Positions 20,001 to 28,537 of a DNA stretch of 64,000 nucleotides are shown one piece after another. Positions within the stretch are counted from its first letter, which is position 1. Each line of letters begins with the position of its first letter. The DNA is taken from contig OX637344.1 in NCBI GenBank assembly GCA_951799405.1, forward strand, positions 15,624,001 through 15,688,000, read 5' to 3'. The notes beneath the pieces are model-generated. The model had not been told where the DNA came from. It was given only the letters and a program-made list of their open reading frames with translations, and made no database searches. Source of the DNA: Agapetus fuscipes. Lineage: Eukaryota > Arthropoda > Insecta > Trichoptera > Glossosomatidae. A program made the position numbers and the translations under genes.

Positions 20001-20300
20001 TACCTACTTTATTTTCCACGTCGGCCGTTCCCAAGCCCCGTTGCATTCAAGTCTCCCTAATTAAGTTGTTAACTTTGCAAATAAACACGGATCCCGCGGA
20101 CTTAAGTCTTTAATATTCATGACTTAAATGCCGCGTTATTGTTGTGGCTCAGTGTGTAAGTCGACTTAAGTCGAGGAAATGAGGCCCGCGCCCAAAGGCA
20201 CTCGCGGCTAAGTCTAGTTTATTAAAATGAAAGCAAGAGAACGAGAAGAACAAAGACAAAAAAAAATAATAATAAGAGCTACTAGTAACTAGAGCTACTA
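20001..20300. other. Unassigned region
   Basis: Contains GACTTAAGT and CGACTTAAGTCG palindromic pieces (20100-20175). No gene seen. Confidence 0.4.
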
Positions 20301-20668
20301 GAGCTACAGAGGGCTCTTGAGGTGTGATACACACAAAAACAGCGCTCACCAAATAAATCATCCTAATATTATTATTATTATTATTACTAGTAACTAGAGC
20401 TACAGAGGGCTCTTGAGGTGTGATACACACAAAAACAGCGCTCACCAAATAAATCATCCTAATATTATTATTATTATTATTACTAGTAACTAGAGCTACA
20501 GAGGGCTCTTGAGGTGTGATACACACAAAAACAGCGCTCACCAAATAAATCATCCTAATATTATTATTATTATTATTACTAGTAACTAGAGCTACAGAGG
20601 GCTCTTGAGGTGTGATACACACAAAAAGAGCGCTCACCAAATAAATCATCCTAATATTATTATTATTA
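20301..20668 (+). repeat. 96-bp tandem array built from a SINE-B tail
   Basis: Four units start at 20301, 20397, 20493 and 20589, an exact 96-bp period, and are almost identical; the fourth has one C-to-G change and a shorter ATT run. Each unit is the SINE-B type-1 ending (AGAGGGCTCTTGAGG...AATAAATCATCCTAAT(ATT)n) plus TACTAGTAACTA. The 166-codon minus-strand frame over it is a by-product of the repeat. Confidence 0.95.
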
Positions 20669-20670
20669 CT

Positions 20671-20760
20671 AAGCTAGTGTAATTTCTTGCCGCGTTTTTC
20701 CCGAAAATATCGCATTTTGCGAGTGGAACCTATTTATTTTTACGTGTAAGGAAGCTTACC
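20671..20760 (-). mobile_element. SINE-A 3' fragment
   Basis: Minus strand: TTACACGTAAAAATAAATAG to TTACACTAGCTTAG. Head lost. Confidence 0.7.
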
Positions 20761-20779
20761 TTTCATTGTTCCCGTATGG

Positions 20780-21240
20780 TTGCAGAAGGTTATGACTCTG
20801 GAGGAAATGAAAGAAGTAGGTATGTAAGGACAGAAATAAATGGCGGCTGATCTGTAATGTTGACGGCTAGGGTTTATTAAATTGGATTTTGTTTTCTGTT
20901 TTAGTTTTGATGTCCATACGTGCTGTTATTTATTGATTTTAAAAAATGACATTTGTCGTGTATGATCCTTGGCTTATAGGTTGGTATGCGGCTGACCACC
21001 CATACTGTAAAAAATGGTTCACTTTGCCAATATCAACCCTTGTTCAGGGAAGGACGGCAAGAGTTGCAGGGCTTATGTTCATTTGAGATTTGATTTTTAT
21101 GTTGTAAGTTCACATGCGGCATGTGCAAAGGCTAACTTGTACGTGCAAGCGCGAACTTGTACGTGTCTGCTTGTGAGAATGCATATAATGTGAATCTCCA
21201 ATGTAACATATCTTTGAAACTTAGATTCGATTAGATTAGG
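20780..21240 (+). mobile_element. LINE-L RT C-terminus and 3' UTR, AGATT subtype
   Basis: Begins KVMTLEEMKEV-like codons with a small insertion, then GGCTAGGGTTTATTAAATTG, full 3' UTR and TTAGATTCGATTAGATTAG tail. Confidence 0.85.
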
Positions 21241-21242
21241 TT

Positions 21243-21535
21243 TGTGAATTTGACAGATCGCTCCCCCAGTTCTTGTTTATCGTATACGCCAATCTTGTCA
21301 AATATGACTTCTTCATGCAGTTGTCTTATGAATCAAATTCTACACAATCTGAGCTAAGAAAACCGTAAAACTCGATAATGTGAGAGTTCTTTTAAATATT
21401 TTTTAAATAAATTTCTTGTTTTCATAAGACATATTGGTCCAGTACACATGCAAACATTGCTCATGTAAAATTTTCTCAATGGCGTATACGATAAACCAGA
21501 ACTAAGGCAGCGAGATGTGCCAATTAATTCAGTTC
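21243..21535. mobile_element. MITE-K, complete
   Basis: About 290 bp with imperfect inverted ends of about 48 bp. The innermost part, GTTTATCGTATACGCCA at the left and its complement TGGCGTATACGATAAAC at the right, is nearly perfect. No ORF. Split relatives lie at 40.7/41.3 kb and 52.7/53.9 kb. Confidence 0.75.
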
Positions 21536-22206
21536 GCTAAAAAAACGCGAAATAATTTTAAGAACCAACAATTCTCATATGGTGGAGCTGTATTTGGCTT
21601 CACTGCCTTTTAAAACAAAAATAAACATGATTTGAAATGTCAATTGTTTGTTAGAAGCCATTTACCTTTAAATTTCTAGAAATTTCACGTTTGATCAAAC
21701 CTTTACATCCTCTGTAGGTACTTTTTTTTTTATATTCCAACGTAAATTTATTCCATTCTTTTCTTGTTTTTTTAATGAGTAAAAGCGACCAATCAGGACC
21801 GTTTTTTTTTACGTTTTGTTTCTTTGTACTGTTTGAACTCACCTCGTGAAAAACAAAACATCCAAGGTACGCGGTATTCAGAAACATAAAATCTACGGAC
21901 TAGCATTTGTTTACATGTAAAAATCGCTTAAGACGCCGGATGATCTGCGGATTCGATGTCTTTGAATAACACTAATTGCCTTTATACTTGAAAGGAATCA
22001 CAAAAAATGCGTGAGGGATGCTTGAAAAGTTTCCAATATTCTTAGTTATTTTTTTTTATAAATCTAAGCAGAAAAAATAAATGCACTGTAGTTTTTCCCC
22101 TTTTTTTCAGCGATTATATACCTACTGTAAAAATTGAAGAGTCTGTGTATTGTTAAATTTGTGAAATTTTCAATTTATAATGCAAAAATATCAATCAAAG
22201 TTTTTC
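21536..22206. other. Unassigned AT-rich region
   Basis: No gene or repeat relative seen. The 78-codon minus-strand frame (21651-21887) is low complexity. Confidence 0.35.
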
Positions 22207-22545
22207 TTTACAAGTCGGTTTGTTTTCTCAAGCGCTGTTGATGTTATCACATCATTATATAGGAAACAATTATATTTGGCTTGAAATGACGGAGCAAAAG
22301 CAAACAGAGGATAAAGGTGCCCCATCGCTTCAAGCCTTGAAAATGTTCCCCGCTCGAGGGAATGAAACGTCGGCAGACTAAATTACTGCAAATAGAACAT
22401 GGTCTAACCCGAGAAAAACTACATCATTTAACACCGACCATGAAAGTTATAGTTAAAGTTTACAACGTTACTTAATTATATAAAGCTTTTTTCTCTCAAT
22501 AACATCAAAAGCGCTCGAGAAAATATGCCAACTCGTTAAGATAAG
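22207..22545. mobile_element. MITE-P candidate containing a PLE scrap
   Basis: Inverted ends: TTTTCTCAAGCGCTGTTGAT at the left against the complement of ATCAAAAGCGCTCGAGAAAA at the right. Inside (about 22330-22440) lies PLE-like sequence with a decayed hammerhead and AACATGGTCTAACCCGAGAA. Confidence 0.6.
22327..22370 (+). ncRNA. Decayed hammerhead motif
   Basis: Stem I GCC/GGC, core UUGAAAA (canonical CUGANGA changed at two positions), stem II GUUCCC/GGGAAU, GAA, ACGU and GUC. The fold is recognisable but the C3 and G8 changes should abolish cleavage. Confidence 0.5.
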
Positions 22546-22767
22546 CAAACGAATCTTCACTCAACTTTTAATTTTTTAGAATAAGACATTGAATCAAATC
22601 GAAAACTTTTCAATCTCACCCCGAACGTCGTAATCAACTATCCGCGCAGAAGTCGTCATTTTTTTCTTCGAAGCAAAAAAAATCCTTTGGTTTCTAATTA
22701 CATGAATACAAAATGAAGGGCCGAATGCGGAGCCAGCAAACGTACATGCTATTGATTCCATGTTAGA

Positions 22768-22822
22768 ACGACACAGTGACAAAACGACACATGACAGAAC
22801 AACACATGAGAGAACGACCGCG
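22768..22822. repeat. Minisatellite G
   Basis: Short tract of GACAAAACGACACAT-type units directly before the SINE-B 5S head. Confidence 0.75.
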
Positions 22823-23248
22823 ACGTTACCATGTTGAAAGCACCGGTTCCCATAGATCACCGAAGTTAAGCAACATTGGGCGCGGATAGTACTTGGATGG
22901 GTTACCGCTCAGGTAGGTACACCGCGTGTCGTTGGCATCTTGGACCGGTCCGTAGTCCAGTGGCAACACATCGGACTCGTAAATGGAAGGTTGTGGATTT
23001 GGATCCCGGCGGAGCACAAAACATATGCCATTTATATTTCGAATGTGCTCTTCGCTGAGTTGAAAAATTCATAAACCTTTACCAAAGACCGGTCACTGAA
23101 AGGTCCATCCAACCTTACAGCAACTGGGTCTTGCTTGAGAATTGGCGCTTTCTACAGCGACGACCAAGCTTGCAGAGGGCTCTTGAGGTGTGATACACAC
23201 AAAAACAGCGCTCAACAAATAAATCATCCTAATATTATTATTATTTAT
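22823..23248 (+). mobile_element. SINE-B, full length with 5S head
   Basis: 5S head 22823-22942 (GTTACCATGTTGAAAGCACC, AAGTTAAGCAACATTGGGCG, TTGGATGGGTTACCGC), tRNA-like unit about 22944-23018 (GTAGTCCAGTGGCAACAC, GGATTTGGATCCCGG), body, type-1 ending and (ATT)n. Same architecture as the 3544 copy, so the 5S-tRNA fusion is the family structure and not an accident of one copy. Confidence 0.92.
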
Positions 23249-23254
23249 TTAACG

Positions 23255-23501
23255 GCAGATGACAAGCCAGGGTATACAAGCATGAGTGATAGGATAAAAC
23301 AGCTCAGTGACAAAACGACACATGTCATTACGACACATAACAGAACGACACATGACAGAACGACACATGACAAGCCAGGCTATAAAAAAAGCATGGATGA
23401 TAGGATAAAACGTCGCAGTGACAAAACGACACATGGCATATTGACACATGACAAAACGACGTATGATAGAACAACACATGATAGAACATTACAATGACAG
23501 T
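23255..23501. repeat. Minisatellite G, left flank of the RTE insertion
   Basis: Best-preserved tract: repeated ACACATGACAGAACG units of 15 bp. The RTE-like element inserted at its right end. Confidence 0.85.
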
Positions 23502-23509
23502 AGTTGCAC

Positions 23510-26500
23510 ATGTCTTCAAGCTGTGGAGTGACTGAGTAATGCCTTATGGTCCCAGCCACAATGAAACAAAAATCCCTATTCTGTACCTCCCTGTGGTGAA
23601 GATGGAAACGCGTAATGGCGGCTAAACAGAAAGGGGACCGAGCGTTGGCCGGAATAAGCGGACAACCAACTTTTGTCTCACTAGACAAATGTTGGCTAGG
23701 GCACCCTCTTGTCCTGGAGAAGTAAATAATCTCCAAAGGCGGAAGAACCTTCGTGGTCAACGGCATAGGATGTGGAAAGAAACGGGAAACTACCACATTA
23801 AAGGCCCAAGTGGCATCCCAAGAACCAGCAATTATGACTAAATCTCTAGTAAAATTCTCCGGAGGTAAAACAGTCCCCCGTTCGGATCTCCGGGTGGGGA
23901 CTACTCGAGATTATAGAAACACAAAATCGGTAGTGAAACCAAAGTCAAATACAAAGTCAAAAACAAAGTCAAATACAAAGAACGAAATAGCGAGATGGGC
24001 AACGTGGAATGTCCGCACATTACTGCAAAACAGCAAACTGGATAACCTGAAAGCGGAAATGCACAACGTAAACCTAAATGCCCTAGGTATAGCAGAAATG
24101 AGATGGCCCAATTGTGGAGATTTCTGGAGTGGTGACTACAGAATCATCCACACAGGATGCATAAAGGATAAACCTGGTCAAGGAGGAGTTGGCGTTGTGC
24201 TGTGCAAGGAGTGGGGAAGACGAGTTAAGGGATACGTGCAATATAGCGGAAGAATTATTCTGGTCAAAATAGAAACTAAGCCCACTGACACTGTAATTAT
24301 CCAAGTATATATGCCAACATCAAGTCATAGTGATGAAGAGGTGGAGGATGTATACAGTGCGCTAGATAAATTTATTTTAGAGATAAAAGCAGGTGAAAAT
24401 CTGATTCTCCTAGGAGATTGGAATGCTGTTGTAGGAGAAGGACGCGAAGGAACTTGCGTAGGGCCTTTTGGGCTAGGTGCAAGAAATGACAGAGGAAACA
24501 GATTGACAGAATTCTGCGAAAAACACAAATTAATAATAGCAAACACTTGTTTTCAACACCACCCAAGACAGCGATATACCTGGAAATCCCCTGGAGATCG
24601 ACAAAGACTGCAAATAGATTATATAATGGTTAGATATAGGTTTAAAAACCAAATAAAAGACTGTAGAAGTTATCCCGGCCCCGATATAGATAGTGATCAT
24701 AATATGGTAATGGCCAAAAGTCTTCTAAAACTGAAAAAAATAAAAAATAAAAATAATTTCAAATGGGATACAAAACTATTAGAGACAAAAGAAGTCAATG
24801 ACACTTTTAGAGAAAAGACTCAAGAATGCCACCTAATGGAAGAGGAGAACGTGAATACGATCTGGGAAGAGATAAAGTCGAAGATAAAAACTACGGCAGA
24901 GGAAATTGTAGGCAAGGAAAGACCCCAAGCAAGGAAGGAATGGATAACTGATGAAATTCTAAATATGATAAAAGAAAGAAGAGAGCTCAAAAATGATACA
25001 AGAGCTGAATCACAAGAGAAATACAAAGTGCTAAGAAATAAAATAAACAGAGAGTCAAGAATTGCAAAAGAAACATACTACCAGAATAACTGCAAAAAGA
25101 TAAATGACGACCTCAAGAGAGGAAATGTAGAAAAAGCTCACGCTGCGGTGAAAGATTTCTTTGGGATGAGAATTGGAAAGAGCAATGCAATAGAAGGAGA
25201 AGACGGCAAAATTCTTTTCGAAAATGACCAAATAGGAGAGAGATGGAAAGGATATCTCGAAATGTTGTACAATGGCAAGGGTAATATTGACAGCGAAACA
25301 TTGATAGAAAGAGAAAATGAGGTAGACGAGGACGATCTGGGAGATCCAATCATTAGAGAAGAGTTTGACCTCGCACTAAAAAAACTCAAAAACGGTAAAG
25401 CACCCGGAATCGATGACGTCCCAGCCGAACTAATTAAATCAGCAGGAAAAGGAACCACAGATGCCCTGTTTAGAGTGATACAGACAATATATAAAACTGG
25501 AGAGATACCAGCGGACTTCGAGAAATGCCTAATTGTCACATTACCAAAGAAGGCAGGTACGACAAAGTGTGAACAGCACAGAACTCTCAGCCTAATATCC
25601 CATGCCTCAAAAATATTGACTAATATCATTCTGAAGAGAATTGAACCAAAAATAGAGAGCATTCTTTCCAGAGACCAATGTGGCTTCAGAAGAGGTGTAG
25701 GAACCAGAGAAGCAATACTGTCATTACGAATGCTACTAGAAAAGAGAATAAAAAGAAACCAAAACACGTTCATCGCATTTATAGACCTGGAGAAAGCCTT
25801 TGACAAAGTAGAATGGAGAAAACTCTTCGAGACTTTGAAGAAAATTGATATTAAATACAGAGATAGACGTATAATCCAGGTGCTATACAAGAATGAGACC
25901 GCCATAATCAGATGTGACGATGACACAAAGGAAGCTAATATAAGACAAGGGGTAAGACAGGGATGCGCTCTGTCACCTCTTCTCTTTAACGCTTATATAC
26001 AAAGTGCGATCGATGACTTGCGAGAAAGAATGAGCCACAAAAAAGGTGTAAGGATACACGGTGAAAAGGTGGATATGATAAGGTTTGCTGACGATATTGC
26101 TATGGTTGCTGAAAATGAAGAAGAACTGCAGGAGGCCTTAACAACTATGGAAAGCATTCTCCAAAATAACTACAATATGAAGATAAATAAAGACAAAACA
26201 AAGCTGCTAACTGTGGGCCGAGTGCAGCATCGGATGGGAGTAGTTATGTCAGGAGTGCCATTGGGGAACACGAGGGAGTTTGTCTACCTTGGCAGTAAAA
26301 TAACGTGGGACGGACGGTCAAAGAGCGACATCGACAGCCGTATACACCAGGCTAGACTTGCATTTAATAAAAAAGCAAAAATAATAGAATCAAACAACAT
26401 AGACCTGAAACTGAGACTACTCCTCATCAAAACATATGTATGGAGTATTTTGATGTACGGCTGCGAGACATGGTGCCTATCCAAAAGGGATAAACGAAGA

Positions 26501-26879
26501 CTAGAGGCTTTCGAGATGTGGTCGTATAGAAGGCTTCTAGGAATTTCCTGGAGAGACCACACCACAAATGAGGAGATTCTCCAAAGAATCCAAGGAGGAA
26601 GGCACCTGCTCAGGACTTTGTCCGAAAGGCGTGCAAGATGGATCGGCCATGTAATCGGCAAGAAGGTCTCTTGCATGCCATAATGGAGGGGATGACCGAG
26701 GGAACCAACTCTAGGGGACGCCCACGCCAAGAGTACCTGGAGGACCTGCTGGTGGACGTGCGCTGCTCAACATATGCAGAGCTAAAAAGAGCCGCACAAG
26801 ACAGGGAGGAATGGAGATCAAGAGTACAAGATATTGCTGCAAACCAATCCCAGGATTGAAACAGAAGAAGAGAAGAAGA
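23510..26879 (+). mobile_element. RTE-like LINE, full length
   Basis: 3370 bp bounded by AGTTGCAC at 23502-23509 and again at 26880-26887, so an 8-bp target duplication. About 240 bp of 5' UTR, one long ORF, and a short 3' end with a (GAAGAA) tail. Minisatellite G continues on both sides, so the empty site can be reconstructed. One frameshift near the 3' end of the ORF is the only obvious lesion, so the insertion is fairly young. Confidence 0.92.
23753..26859 (+). CDS. RTE-like LINE polyprotein: AP endonuclease + reverse transcriptase, one frameshift
   Basis: 976 codons open from the ATG at 23753 to a stop at 26683, continued in the next frame to 26859. The N-terminal AP-like endonuclease (about residues 80-320) shows WATWNVRTL, LLGDWNAVVG and DSDHNMV, the three signature regions for target-DNA nicking. 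The reverse transcriptase (about 530-830) shows NGKAPGIDDVPAELIK, FIDLEKAFDKVEW, RQGCALSPLLFNAY and the catalytic RFADDIAM. The C-terminal part contains LMYGCETWCLSKRDKRRLEA. Near 26660 one base is missing relative to the expected GRPRQEYLEDLL continuation, so the last about 60 residues are out of frame. Such proteins are often annotated as craniofacial development protein 2-like in arthropods; RTE clade is my assignment from motif memory and needs a phylogeny. Confidence 0.9.
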
Positions 26880-26887
26880 AGTTGCAC

Positions 26888-27165
26888 CACTTGACATAAC
26901 ATTAATTAGACAAAACATCACCGGGAAGTACATCACAGTGTCAAAACATTACATGAAAAAACGTCGTGTGATGGTTTTTCATGTGCCGTTTATGTTATGT
27001 TCTATTTTAGGGATGTGATGTTTTGTCATACGATGTTTTGTCCTTGTGTTGCTTTGTCATTGATTTTCGTTCATTATGATGTTCTGCCATGTAATGTCCT
27101 GTCATGCAATGCACTCTCATTGTGATGTTCTGGCATATTATGTCTGGCATATTATGATTTGGATT
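26888..27165. repeat. Minisatellite G, right flank, partly inverted
   Basis: Plus-strand units (GACAAAACATCAC, GTCAAAACATTACATGA) up to about 26965 are followed by the same units in reverse (TGATGTTTTGTCAT) to about 27165. The array is therefore folded back on itself. Confidence 0.75.
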
Positions 27166-27209
27166 CACAGCGGGGACTTGGACACTTTCGATTCGTGACA
27201 CTGAGTATA

Positions 27210-27618
27210 TCGACGGTTAAAAGGCAGTAGGGCATAAGCGACATACACTAAATTGGTCAGGAGAGCAGTTTAAAGTTTAAGATTGCAGAAAATGGCATAT
27301 TTTTTTTTATTATGTATCATATCGTTAAAATCAAAACAGCTCTAAAATGAAAAAATAAAGGCATTTATTGGCATTTCTTTTAATGTGGTATTACGATTTT
27401 CTTATGTCACAAGCCCTTTTAGGACAAAAAAAGCAAAAATCTTGTCGGTTACACCAAAACCATACATCGAAAACGCAGTTATTTTCTTGGGCATAAACAA
27501 CACAAAAATCATCGTAGAGCAATGGAAGTTAACGCATTAGAAAGAGCGGATTTTTTGAAGTAGGATAGCATTCATAACATTTTTGACCAAAATGTCTCTT
27601 ATGCCTTTTAACCGTCGA
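27210..27618. mobile_element. MITE-J, complete, TA target
   Basis: Ends TCGACGGTTAAAAGGCA and, at the right, its complement TGCCTTTTAACCGTCGA, with TA on both outer sides (27208-27209 and 27619-27620). About 409 bp, no ORF. TA duplication points to the Tc1/mariner group. Confidence 0.8.
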
Positions 27619-27667
27619 TATGTAAATTGAAGCCTGCCAGGATTTTGATTCGGCCGCTCTTGAAATC

Positions 27668-27825
27668 AGACCTAATCTAAATCTTAATCTAAATCTAAGC
27701 TGCAAAGATATGTATCATTTGAGATTCATATTGAATGCATTCCCACAAGCAGACACGCATAATTTCGCGCTCAAACATGCCGCATGTGGACCTACAATAT
27801 AAAAACCCAATCACAAATGAACATT
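27668..27825 (-). mobile_element. LINE-L 3' end, AGATT subtype
   Basis: TTAGATTTAGATTAAGATTTAG tail region at the left (interrupted repeat), then the last about 150 bp of the UTR. 5'-truncated before the hairpin core. Confidence 0.85.
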
Positions 27826-27837
27826 AATATGGGATAT

Positions 27838-28017
27838 TCCTTGACTTATAGGTTGGTATGAAGCTGACCGCCCATCCTGTAAAAAATGGTTTACTTTGCC
27901 AATGTCACCCCTGTTTCAGGGAAGGTCCGCAAGAGTTGCAGTGCTTATTTTCATTTGAGATTTGGATTTTTATATTGTAGCTCCACATGCGGCAAGTGTA
28001 AGTGCGAACTTATACGT
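27838..28017 (+). mobile_element. LINE-L 3' UTR, left half of a split copy
   Basis: Starts TTCCTTGACTTATAGG and breaks at GCGAACTTATACGTG. The missing end (TCTGCTTATGGGAATGC...) is found at 32131-32195 in the same orientation, so about 4.1 kb including the Jockey-like element was inserted between the halves. Confidence 0.85.
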
Positions 28018-28020
28018 GAC

Positions 28021-28165
28021 TTCACGCTACTCGTGATCTAACAACAATCCCACAAAGAGTGCCACCCGAGGTATGCTATTAGCTTCAGTAACATCGAACC
28101 ATTTGCTTTGAGAGTCATGGGCACGCCTCTGACCTATAGGTTCTTGTTTTGTCGTGCCGTTGCTT
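28021..28165 (-). mobile_element. Repeat M
   Basis: On the minus strand AACGGCACGACAAAACAAGA and the following bases match 41268-41300. There the piece is fused to Jockey ORF1 start sequence. Nature unknown; possibly part of a non-autonomous Jockey relative. Confidence 0.5.
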
Positions 28166-28171
28166 TTACTC

Positions 28172-28395
28172 TTTTTTCCATAAAAAAATAGATTTGTGAA
28201 GAGGAATGCAATTCACCAACCTATTCTGCCTGGCCTGAAACAGGTATCAATATCAACAATTAATAATTCATTATTTTTTATTGTAATGAAGTATTAATTA
28301 ATAATTACCCAATAACATAATATGTTAAACCAGGGTCAAAGTTATGGTCATATAAACTAAGCGGGGATCGAACCACTTGGCCTTTATCGACTACA
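28172..28395 (-). mobile_element. SINE-C remnants
   Basis: Minus strand: 3' end CACAAATCTATTTTTTTATG (28172-28240), then after a gap of unrelated AT-rich DNA, ACTTTGACCCTGGTTTAACA and a GGTTCGATCCCCG box B (28325-28375). The copy has been rearranged. Confidence 0.6.
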
Positions 28396-28537
28396 GGTGA
28401 CTATAGGTGTCACGGGAAGGTCTTCCGCCACTTGAGAAAATATTTTTTTTTTTTTTTTTTTTTTTTTAATTGTTTTTTTTTTTTTTTTTTAATTGTGCAC
28501 AACAGGTTTCCCTAATTATAGTGCACCCTCTCAGCCA

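Noticed and set aside
20149..20649. 166-codon minus-strand protein with internal repeats
   Set aside because: It is the translation of the 96-bp tandem array; 96 is divisible by 3, so the frame stays open by arithmetic.
20301..20668. CRISPR-like array
   Set aside because: Regular 96-bp period but no distinct spacers: the whole unit is repeated, and the source is a SINE tail in a eukaryotic genome.
25138..25926. 262-codon minus-strand protein
   Set aside because: Antisense of the RTE-like polyprotein with serine-rich shadow composition and no family motif.
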